Positions 52,504-64,000 of a stretch of 64,000 nt of DNA are shown one piece after another (position 1 is the stretch's first letter; the number at the start of each line of letters is the position of its first letter). The position numbers and the translations under genes were made by a program. Source of the DNA: Mammaliicoccus sciuri (GTDB lineage: Bacteria > Bacillota > Bacilli > Staphylococcales > Staphylococcaceae); contig NZ_CP094824.1 in the NCBI RefSeq assembly GCF_025561425.1, forward strand, positions 868,001 through 932,000, read 5' to 3'. Under the pieces are notes generated by a model. That model ran no database searches and was not told where the DNA came from. It saw nothing but the letters and a program-made list of their open reading frames with translations.

Positions 52504-54657
52504 ATGAATCAAGAACTAATAGAAATCATAAAGAAAAATCATCCTTTTACAGAAAAACAAATTAAAACTGTACTAGAATTACTAGAAGATAAGAATACCG
52601 TGCCTTTTATAGCAAGATATAGAAAAGAATTAACTGGTGGTCTTGATGAAGTTGAAATTAAACAAATTGAAAATGAATATACATATGCACTTAACTTGCA
52701 TAATAGAAAAGAAGAAGTCATCAGATTAATTGATGAACAAGGTTTATTAACAGATGATTTAAAAAATGATATTTTAAAACAAACAAAATTACAAAGAATA
52801 GAAGATTTATATCGACCATTTAAGAAAAAGAAAAAAACAAGAGCTACAGAAGCAAAACGTAAAGGTTTAGAACCTTTAGCTAAATGGATACTTGAAGGTA
52901 CTTCTAATATTGATTTAGTAGAAGAAGCTTCAAAATATATTTCTGAAGAAGTTACATCTCATGAAGCTGCCATTAGAGGTGCACAAGATATTATAGCTGA
53001 AATGATTTCAGATGAGCCTAAATACCGTAAATATATTTTAAACAGTGTTGAAAGACAAGGTAAATTAGTGACTGAGAAGAAAAAGAAAGCTGAAGATGAG
53101 AAAAATATCTTTGAAATGTACTATACATATGAAGAACCAATTAAGAAAATAGTACCTCATAGAGTTCTGGCTATTAACCGTGGAGAATCAGAAGGTATAT
53201 TGAAAGTAGGATTCGAAATAGATACTGCTTCATTAGAAAGTTATTTAACAACTCAATTTGTGAAAAAAGAACATAAACATATTGAAGTCATTAAAGAAGC
53301 TATTCAAGATAGCTTGAAAAGATTAATCTTACCTTCTATTGAAAGAGAGATTAGAAGTGAGTTAACACAAAAAGCTGAAGAACATGCAATTGAAATCTTC
53401 TCTGAGAATTTAAAAAACCTTTTATTGCAAGCACCATTAAAAGGTAAAAAAATTCTAGGACTAGATCCAGCATACAGAACGGGTTGTAAGTTGGCTGTTA
53501 TTAATGAATATGGTTCGTTTGTTGATAAAAATGTGATATATCCTCATCCTCCAGTATCTAAAACTGATCAAGCGGAAAAGATATTTGTAGATATGATCAA
53601 GAAACATAATATTGAATTAGTTGCGATTGGTAACGGAACAGCAAGTAGAGAATCAGAACAATTTGTTGCTGAAATGATTAAAAAGCATGATTTACCTTGC
53701 CAATTTGTGATCGTCAACGAAGCTGGTGCTTCGGTTTATTCAGCTTCAGATATAGCTAGAGAAGAATTTCCTGATTTTAAAGTTGAAGAGAGAAGTGCTG
53801 TATCTATAGGTAGACGTGTACAAGATCCATTAAGCGAACTTGTTAAAATAGATCCTAAATCAATCGGTGTTGGTCAATATCAACATGATGTAAATCAAAA
53901 GGCACTAAGTGAAACTTTAAAATTTGTCGTGGAAACTGCCGTTAACCAAGTAGGTGTTGATGTGAACACTGCATCTCCATCGTTACTAAGTTATGTATCT
54001 GGTCTTAGCAATACAGTTGCAAATAACATTATTAAATTCAGAGAAGAAAAAGGTGTTATTACACATCATTCAGAAATAGCTAAAGTTCCAAGATTAGGTA
54101 ATAAAACATTTGAACAAAGTATTGGATTTTTAAGAATAATAGATGGAAGCGAACCACTTGATAAAACCGCTATTCACCCTGAAAGTTATGAAGCGGCTTA
54201 TGCGTTGATTCAATATGTTGGTTTACAAAAAGAAGATATTGGTTCAGATGTATTAAAAGAAAAACTAAATAAATTAGATATACAAGATACAAGTAAAACA
54301 TTAAATATAGGTATACCAACGCTAGAAGATATCATTGCTTCTTTAATAGCACCTTTAAGAGACCCACGAGATGAATTCGAAACACCAATTTTAAAATCAG
54401 ATGTTCTTTCTATGGAAGACTTGAAACCAAATATGGATTTAAGTGGAACAGTACGAAATGTTATCGACTTTGGTGCGTTTGTAGATATAGGTGTCAAACA
54501 AGATGGTCTTGTCCATATATCTAAATTATCTAAAGGATATGTTAAGCATCCTATGAATATTGTAAGTGTAGGAGATATAGTTGATGTTTGGGTATTAGAT
54601 GTAAACCAAGATAAACAAAAAGTATCATTAACTATGATAGACCCTAATGGACAATAA
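52504..54657 (+). CDS. tex: Tex family RNA-binding transcription accessory protein
   Basis: A 717-residue protein: N-terminal helical/HTH part, YqgF-like RNase-H-fold (about 320-430, LGLDPAYRTGCKLAV), helix-hairpin-helix repeats (about 480-560), and a C-terminal S1 domain (DLSGTVRNVIDFGAFVDIGV). Tex acts in transcription and RNA metabolism; its precise job is unclear. TTAGGAGG precedes the ATG. It overlaps sprT by 11 bases. Confidence 0.95.
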   Translation: MNQELIEIIKKNHPFTEKQIKTVLELLEDKNTVPFIARYRKELTGGLDEVEIKQIENEYTYALNLHNRKEEVIRLIDEQGLLTDDLKNDILKQTKLQRIEDLYRPFKKKKKTRATEAKRKGLEPLAKWILEGTSNIDLVEEASKYISEEVTSHEAAIRGAQDIIAEMISDEPKYRKYILNSVERQGKLVTEKKKKAEDEKNIFEMYYTYEEPIKKIVPHRVLAINRGESEGILKVGFEIDTASLESYLTTQFVKKEHKHIEVIKEAIQDSLKRLILPSIEREIRSELTQKAEEHAIEIFSENLKNLLLQAPLKGKKILGLDPAYRTGCKLAVINEYGSFVDKNVIYPHPPVSKTDQAEKIFVDMIKKHNIELVAIGNGTASRESEQFVAEMIKKHDLPCQFVIVNEAGASVYSASDIAREEFPDFKVEERSAVSIGRRVQDPLSELVKIDPKSIGVGQYQHDVNQKALSETLKFVVETAVNQVGVDVNTASPSLLSYVSGLSNTVANNIIKFREEKGVITHHSEIAKVPRLGNKTFEQSIGFLRIIDGSEPLDKTAIHPESYEAAYALIQYVGLQKEDIGSDVLKEKLNKLDIQDTSKTLNIGIPTLEDIIASLIAPLRDPRDEFETPILKSDVLSMEDLKPNMDLSGTVRNVIDFGAFVDIGVKQDGLVHISKLSKGYVKHPMNIVSVGDIVDVWVLDVNQDKQKVSLTMIDPNGQ

Positions 54658-55093
54658 GGCACTTCAAGAACTTGTGTCTAATATATCAATGGAATATTTT
54701 AATAAGCCTTTTAAACACAATGCAGTATTTAACAAAAGGTTAAGAACAACTGGAGGAAGGTATCTATTAAAAAGTCATGATATAGAAATTAATCCGAAAC
54801 AATATGAACATTTTGGTGTTGAAGCACTTATAGATATTATTAAACATGAACTTTGTCATTATCATTTACATATTGAAGGTAAAGGATACCAGCATAAAGA
54901 CAAAGCATTTAAAGATTTAAGTAACGAAGTAGGTGCACCACGATTTTGTAAAGCCGTTCAAAGTTATGAAGAACGTGCTAACTATTTATATCAATGTGGG
55001 CAATGTAAAACAGAATTCAAACGTATTAAACGTGTTAATACACGTAAATACAGATGTGGACGATGTGGTGGAAAGTTAAAAAATATAACATAA
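54647..55093 (+). CDS. SprT-like zinc protein
   Basis: A 148-residue SprT-family protein with the metalloprotease-like motif HELCHYHLH and a C-terminal zinc ribbon (CGQC and CGRC). SprT-like proteins relate to the DNA-protein crosslink protease Spartan, but the bacterial family is uncharacterised. It starts within the end of tex. Tex-sprT-(tRNA) order is conserved in staphylococci. Confidence 0.92.
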   Translation: MDNKALQELVSNISMEYFNKPFKHNAVFNKRLRTTGGRYLLKSHDIEINPKQYEHFGVEALIDIIKHELCHYHLHIEGKGYQHKDKAFKDLSNEVGAPRFCKAVQSYEERANYLYQCGQCKTEFKRIKRVNTRKYRCGRCGGKLKNIT

Positions 55094-55107
55094 AGAATAA
55101 TTGGGAA

Positions 55108-55146
55108 AGTACTACACTAAAAATATGCGAGTGTAGTACTTTTTAT
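55108..55146 (+). terminator. Terminator of tex-sprT
   Basis: AGTACTACACT pairs with AGTGTAGTACT, followed by TTTTTATT. Confidence 0.9.
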
Positions 55147-55168
55147 TTAAAATTTTAATAAAAAACCA

Positions 55169-55197
55169 TTGACGAAATAAAAGATCCGGCGTATTAT
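55169..55197 (+). promoter_or_regulatory. rRNA operon promoter P1
   Basis: TTGACG (55169-55174), a 17-bp spacer and TATTAT (55192-55197). Confidence 0.7.
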
Positions 55198-55281
55198 AGT
55201 TAATGTTGCTTGAACGAAACGTAACAAATAATAAGACGAGTTATTCAATGTAAAATTACATTAAAAAGTTAAACGTTTGTA

Positions 55282-55310
55282 TTGACTTTGTAAACTTAAT
55301 GTAATATACT
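55282..55310 (+). promoter_or_regulatory. rRNA operon promoter P2
   Basis: TTGACT (55282-55287), a 17-bp spacer and TATACT (55305-55310), about 50 bp before tRNA-Leu. Tandem promoters are usual for rrn operons. Confidence 0.75.
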
Positions 55311-55359
55311 TAATGACAGTCACTTAAATAATAAATTGATTGAGTACTGCAAACCATGC

Positions 55360-55445
<86 letters not shown>

Positions 55446-55468
55446 TTCATCAATTTTAATATAGCTAA

Positions 55469-55542
55469 GCGGGTGTAGTTTAGTGGTAAAACCTCAGCCT
55501 TCCAAGCTGATGTTGTCGGTTCGATTCCGATCACCCGCTCCA
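55469..55542 (+). tRNA. tRNA-Gly (anticodon TCC)
   Basis: 74 nt with an encoded CCA. Acceptor GCGGGTG/CACCCGC, anticodon loop CTTCCAA, T-loop GGTTCGATTCC. It lies between tRNA-Leu and 16S. Confidence 0.96.
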
Positions 55543-55557
55543 AATTATTTTATAATG

Positions 55558-55585
55558 AACATTGAAAACTGAATGACAATATGTC
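55558..55585 (+). repeat. 16S precursor processing stem, 5' strand
   Basis: Complementary with one or two mismatches to 57268-57294 on the other side of 16S. The long stem is the expected RNase III site of the pre-rRNA. Confidence 0.8.
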
Positions 55586-55671
55586 AACGTTAATTCCAAT
55601 AATTGAGTACTGAAAGTACTTCAGAGTGATTGGCTTAACCAATCAAAAATGAGCTTATCAAGCTTACTTCT

Positions 55672-57234
<1,563 letters not shown>

Positions 57235-57267
57235 TACGGAATGACCATTAGGTCATGGAATAACGAA

Positions 57268-57294
57268 GACATATTGTATTCAGTTTTGAATGTT
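57268..57294 (+). repeat. 16S precursor processing stem, 3' strand
   Basis: Pairs with 55558-55585. The 250-base spacer between 16S and 23S has no tRNA gene. Confidence 0.8.
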
Positions 57295-57312
57295 TATAAC
57301 ATTCAACATTGC

Positions 57313-57350
57313 ACATTGAAAACTAGATAAGTAAGTAAAATAGATTTTAC
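57313..57350 (+). repeat. 23S precursor processing stem, 5' strand
   Basis: Near-complement of 60422-60453 downstream of 23S, with a short bulge; predicted pre-23S processing stem. Confidence 0.78.
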
Positions 57351-57475
57351 CAAGCAAAAAACCGAGTGAATTTTTAACGAAATTCAACAAGCTTAATAAT
57401 CGCGCGTCGTCTTTATAGACGACATCACAGATTAATAACAGTTATTTTCTTAAACATTATGTATAAGAAAATATA

Positions 57476-60402
<2,927 letters not shown>

Positions 60403-60421
60403 ATTTAAATCGGTTTTAGCC

Positions 60422-60453
60422 GTAAAATCTACTTACTATCTAGTTTTGAATGT
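60422..60453 (+). repeat. 23S precursor processing stem, 3' strand
   Basis: Pairs with 57313-57350. Confidence 0.78.
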
Positions 60454-60485
60454 ACAATACATTCATCATAAGTTATTACTATTTG

Positions 60486-60600
60486 TCTGGTGACGATAGC
60501 AAAGAGGTCACACCTGTTCCCATGCCGAACACAGAAGTTAAGCTCTTTAGCGCCGATGGTAGTTGGGCTTACGTTCCGCGAGAGTAGGACGTTGCCGGGC
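60486..60600 (+). rRNA. rrf: 5S ribosomal RNA
   Basis: About 115 nt beginning TCTGGTGACGATAGC and ending near GACGTTGCCGGGC; the conserved CCGAACACAGAAGTTAAGC block is present. Confidence 0.96.
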
Positions 60601-60634
60601 AAATATTTATAAATGGGTGCGATGAGCCGCACTC

Positions 60635-60657
60635 GAGACCTGTTAGGTCTCTTTTTT
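60635..60657 (+). terminator. Terminator of the rRNA operon
   Basis: GAGACC pairs with GGTCTC, followed by TTTTTT. A GTGCG/CGCAC stem lies just upstream (60617-60632). Confidence 0.88.
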
Positions 60658-60743
60658 ATGATTAAATTTAGTTGAAATAAAGTAGAAGATAAAGGGCATG
60701 TATACAGCACATAATAAATAATGATATAACAGGGTTTATATCA

Positions 60744-60794
60744 AAAAAACATCTCATTTCTTTCTGTAATAAACAGAGAAATGAGATGTTTTAA
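60744..60794 (-). terminator. Terminator of the leu-ilvA operon
   Basis: Long hairpin, AAAACATCTCATTTCT with AGAAATGAGATGTTTT (one mismatch) and inner TCTGT/ACAGA, with T-runs on both sides, so possibly bidirectional. Confidence 0.88.
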
Positions 60795-60807
60795 TTGGGG
60801 TACGTAC

Positions 60808-62073
60808 TTATATTAGCAATGAATAAAGCATTTTATTCTTATTAATATAGATGTATTTAGGATCAAATTCGCTAACGTTCTTATAAAGTTGGTCTAAATC
60901 GTTATGATCTTTTAGTTGAATACCTATAATAACTGAACCTGTATTTTGGCTCGATTTTTTTAAGTATTCAAATTTTGTTATATCATCATTTGGTCCAAGT
61001 ACTTCGTTAACAAATTCTCTTAATGCTCCTGGTCTTTGTGGGAAGTTAACAATAAAGTAATGTTTCATATCTTCAAATAAAAGTGAGCGTTCCTCAATTT
61101 CTTTCATTCGGTTAATATCATTGTTACCACCACTAACAATACAAATAACATTTTTACCTTTAATTTCATTTTTATAATGATTAAGTGCAGTGACGCTTAA
61201 TGCGCCAGCTGGTTCTGCAATAATAGCTTGTTTAGAGTACATATCTAGGATTGTACTACATACTTCACCTTCATCTACAGCCACAAAATCATCAACAACA
61301 TTTTTTGAAATTTCGAATGTTAATTGTCCAACTTTTCCTACTGAAGCACCATCTACAAATTTATCGATATCCGTTAATGTAACAATTTTATTAGCTTTAA
61401 CAGATTGAGCCATACTACTTGCTCCAAGTGGTTCTACACCAATGACTTGTGTAGTAGGTATTGTATCTTTAAGATAAGTGCCTACTCCAGAAATTAAGCC
61501 ACCGCCACCAATTGCAGCGAAGCAATAATCAAATTTGATATCTTCTTCTTCTGCATAGTCTACTATTTCTTTAGCGATCGTACCTTGACCAGCAATTGTA
61601 TTAATATTATCGAATGGATCAATAAAGCTTAATCCAAATTGTTCAGTATAATCTAACGCATGTTTTAAGCAATCATCAAAAGTATCGCCAATTAATTCTA
61701 TTTGTACAAATTCACCACCGAAAAATTTAACTTGATTAATTTTTTGAGCTGGTGTTGTTACTGGCATAAATATAACAGCTTTGATTTCGAGTTGTTTAGC
61801 CGTGAATGCGATACCTTGTGCATGATTACCTGCGCTCGCACAACTAACGCCATTTGCTCGTTCTTCGTCTGTTAACTGATTAATTGCATAGTACGCACCT
61901 CTTAATTTAAAGGAACGTACCCATTGCAAATCTTCTCTTTTTAAATATACATTACAGTCAAACTTCTGTGATAAATACATATCTTTTTCTAAAGGTGTTT
62001 GTTTTACTGTATCTTTTAATTTTAAAAATGCTTCTTCTATATCTTCAGCACTTAAACGTGTTTTTAAGGTCAT
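60808..62073 (-). CDS. ilvA: Threonine dehydratase, biosynthetic
   Basis: PLP enzyme deaminating threonine to 2-oxobutyrate, the entry to isoleucine synthesis. It has 421 residues: the PLP lysine in [11 protein letters not shown], the phosphate loop IGGGGLISG, and a single C-terminal ACT-like domain (about 335-421), the form found in staphylococci. It is 14 bases after leuD, the last gene of the branched-chain operon. Confidence 0.95.
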   Translation of the reverse strand: MTLKTRLSAEDIEEAFLKLKDTVKQTPLEKDMYLSQKFDCNVYLKREDLQWVRSFKLRGAYYAINQLTDEERANGVSCASAGNHAQGIAFTAKQLEIKAVIFMPVTTPAQKINQVKFFGGEFVQIELIGDTFDDCLKHALDYTEQFGLSFIDPFDNINTIAGQGTIAKEIVDYAEEEDIKFDYCFAAIGGGGLISGVGTYLKDTIPTTQVIGVEPLGASSMAQSVKANKIVTLTDIDKFVDGASVGKVGQLTFEISKNVVDDFVAVDEGEVCSTILDMYSKQAIIAEPAGALSVTALNHYKNEIKGKNVICIVSGGNNDINRMKEIEERSLLFEDMKHYFIVNFPQRPGALREFVNEVLGPNDDITKFEYLKKSSQNTGSVIIGIQLKDHNDLDQLYKNVSEFDPKYIYINKNKMLYSLLI

Positions 62074-62087
62074 TCTACCACTCCCAA

Positions 62088-62657
62088 TTAGTTGTGCAGT
62101 TTTTCATATTGGTTGATCTGTTCTTCATAAGTTAATGTAATAGCAATATCATCTAAACCGTTAACCAATTTATTCTTCCATGTAGCATCTATATCAAAAT
62201 GATATTTTGCTTCAGGTGTAATAATAAGTTGGTTAGGTAAATCAATCGTTATTTCACTATGTTGCGCTATTGCTTCTCTGTCTTCTTTATTTTCAATTAC
62301 AATAGGTAACATACCATTTTTAGTACAGTTCATATAAAATATATCACTAAAACTACCTGCTATGATGATTAAGAATCCAAAGTCTTTTAATGCCCAAGCT
62401 GCGTGTTCTCTTGATGAGCCACAACCAAAATTATCACCTGAAATGAGTATACTTGCACCTTTGTATTCTGGTTTATTTAAGTTGAAATCTGGATTATCAG
62501 ATCCATCTTCTAAATAACGCCATTCGTCAAATAAGAAGGGGCCAAAACCAGTTTTAGAAATTCTTTTCAAAAAAGCTTTTGGAATGATTCGATCCGTATC
62601 AATATTATCATTGAGTAGGGGAACTGTTTTACCATTAAAAGTATTAATTGGTTCCAT
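62088..62657 (-). CDS. leuD: 3-isopropylmalate dehydratase, small subunit
   Basis: Swivel-domain partner of LeuC in leucine synthesis. It has 189 residues with [15 protein letters not shown] and the substrate loop [17 protein letters not shown]. The start codon directly abuts the leuC stop codon, so the two subunits are translationally coupled. Confidence 0.96.
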   Translation of the reverse strand: MEPINTFNGKTVPLLNDNIDTDRIIPKAFLKRISKTGFGPFLFDEWRYLEDGSDNPDFNLNKPEYKGASILISGDNFGCGSSREHAAWALKDFGFLIIIAGSFSDIFYMNCTKNGMLPIVIENKEDREAIAQHSEITIDLPNQLIITPEAKYHFDIDATWKNKLVNGLDDIAITLTYEEQINQYEKLHN

Positions 62658-64000
62658 TTAAATGACCACCTTTCTAGTATCTACAAATCTTCCGTTAATA
62701 GCTGCTGCTGCTGCCATTGCAGGAGATACAAGATGCGTTCTTGCGCCTTTACCTTGACGACCTTCAAAGTTACGGTTACTTGTTGAAGCACAGTGAACAC
62801 CGTTAGGAACTTGGTCAGGGTTCATTCCTAGACACATTGAACATCCAGGTTCACGCCAATCAAATCCTGATTCTTTGAAAATTTTATCTAGACCAAGCGC
62901 TTCTGCTTGAAGTTTAACACTTCTAGATCCAGGAACGACTATTGCTGTAATATCTTGATGGACTTTATGACCATCTACAATTTTACTTGCTTCAATAAGA
63001 TCTGAAAGTCTTGCATTTGTACAAGAACCAAGGAAAACATAACCTAGAGGAATATCTTTAGCAGTTTGACCTGGTTGAAGGCCCATGTAATTATAGGCTC
63101 TTTCATCATTTAAATCCTTAATTTCTGGGAATGGTGTATTAAAACTAACACCCATTTCAGGACTTGTACCCCAAGTGACTTGTGGTTCAAGATCACTTAC
63201 GTCTACAGTAATTACTTTATCGTAAGTAGCATCTTCATCTGAATACAAAGTCTTCCAATCTTCAATAGCTGCTTCAAAGTTCTCTGGTTGATATTTACGT
63301 CCTCTTACATATTCAAAAGTTGTTTCATCTGGCTTCATCATGCCATATTTAGCACCAGCTTCGATTGCCATATTACAAATTGTCATTCGCTCATCCATTG
63401 TCATATTAGAAATAGCTTCACCAGCGAATTCTAAAGCGTAACCAGTACCAAAATCAACTCCGTGTTGATTGATTAAGTATAGGATAATATCTTTAGCATA
63501 AACACCAGTTGGCAATGTACCATCAACTTGAATTTTCAAGTTCTTTGGTTTAGTTTGCCATAGTGTTTGAGTTGCAAAAACATGTTCTACTTCACTTGTA
63601 CCTATACCAAATGCAATAGCTCCAAATGCACCATGCGTTGCAGTATGTGAATCTCCACATACGATAGTTTTACCTGGTTGTGTTAAACCTGTTTCTGGGC
63701 CAACCATATGCACGATACCTTGTTCATCTGAACCCATATCAAATAACTTTACACCAAATGCTTCACAGTTTTTTTGCAAAGCACTAATTTGTTTATTAGC
63801 AATTTCATCTCTAATATTGAATATATCAACTGTAGGTACATTATGATCCAATGTTCCAAACGTTCGATCGGGACGTCTTACTTTCCTATTTTGTAATCTT
63901 AAGCCTTCGAATGCTTGAGGAGATGTAACTTCATGAATAAGGTGTAAGTCGATGTATAATAATTGGGGTTCACCTTCTTTACCAGCTATTATATGTCGAT
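62658..64000 (-). CDS. leuC: 3-isopropylmalate dehydratase, large subunit (5' end outside window)
   Basis: Aconitase-like iron-sulfur enzyme isomerising 2- to 3-isopropylmalate. At least 447 residues are here; the frame stays open to the window edge ([20 protein letters not shown] near the edge), so the TTG at 63851 is not the start. Cluster cysteines lie in GSCTNARL and [23 protein letters not shown] is also clear. Confidence 0.96.
   Translation of the reverse strand, partial: RHIIAGKEGEPQLLYIDLHLIHEVTSPQAFEGLRLQNRKVRRPDRTFGTLDHNVPTVDIFNIRDEIANKQISALQKNCEAFGVKLFDMGSDEQGIVHMVGPETGLTQPGKTIVCGDSHTATHGAFGAIAFGIGTSEVEHVFATQTLWQTKPKNLKIQVDGTLPTGVYAKDIILYLINQHGVDFGTGYALEFAGEAISNMTMDERMTICNMAIEAGAKYGMMKPDETTFEYVRGRKYQPENFEAAIEDWKTLYSDEDATYDKVITVDVSDLEPQVTWGTSPEMGVSFNTPFPEIKDLNDERAYNYMGLQPGQTAKDIPLGYVFLGSCTNARLSDLIEASKIVDGHKVHQDITAIVVPGSRSVKLQAEALGLDKIFKESGFDWREPGCSMCLGMNPDQVPNGVHCASTSNRNFEGRQGKGARTHLVSPAMAAAAAINGRFVDTRKVVI

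Overview
The window is a stretch of a low-GC Firmicutes chromosome from the family Staphylococcaceae. The 16S variable regions and the protein sequences point to the Mammaliicoccus (Staphylococcus sciuri) group rather than S. aureus; this rests on recalled 16S sequence, so the genus is probable and the species is open. Almost everything is housekeeping DNA in conserved Bacillus/Staphylococcus order.

Layout. 1-8.4 kb: end of pyrG, ywjG-like gene, an orphan Spo0F-like receiver, fbaA, murZ, an HxlR regulator with an aldehyde dehydrogenase, rho and rpmE2. 8.4-16.7 kb: tdk-prfA-prmC-ywlC-ywlE-ywlF-ywlG-glyA-upp-mnaA, with a cluster of DnaA boxes at the start of ywlC. 16.7-26.1 kb: the complete F1Fo ATP synthase operon atpIBEFHAGDC, then a DUF1146 gene, murA, an EpuA-like gene and fabZ. 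26.2-28.1 kb: a hairpin repeat array and IS110-family copy 1. 28.1-33.1 kb: ywpF, ssb, a secreted LysM/SceD-type wall protein, and a TPP riboswitch with thiD-thiM-thiE. 33.1-47.3 kb: yidC, an HD hydrolase, cls, copZ, a 44-residue ORF, rodA, ddl-murF-hydrolase, cshA, three PH-domain membrane proteins, acpS and alr. 47.3-50.7 kb: mazE-mazF and rsbU-rsbV-rsbW-sigB. 50.7-52.3 kb: IS110 copy 2 (minus strand). 52.5-55.1 kb: tex and sprT. 55.1-60.7 kb: an rRNA operon (two promoters, tRNA-Leu, tRNA-Gly, 16S, 23S, 5S). 60.8-64 kb: ilvA, leuD and the partial leuC of the branched-chain operon on the minus strand.

The most interesting content is the pair of IS110-family elements. The roughly 290-bp leader of each reads as a bridge RNA. 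One internal loop matches the element's own two ends and is identical in both copies. A second internal loop differs between the copies and partly matches their different insertion sites. Both copies sit on the T-tract of a Rho-independent terminator in the same relative orientation, which suggests an RNA-guided recombinase that targets terminators. Other points worth a second look are the ywlC DnaA-box cluster, a 39-bp hairpin array whose stem has changed while its 13-nt loop is retained, large inverted repeats at the hxlR and ywpF/ssb control regions, a probable ATA start for atpI, a terminator that separates mazEF from rsbU, and a sigma-B promoter before rsbV.
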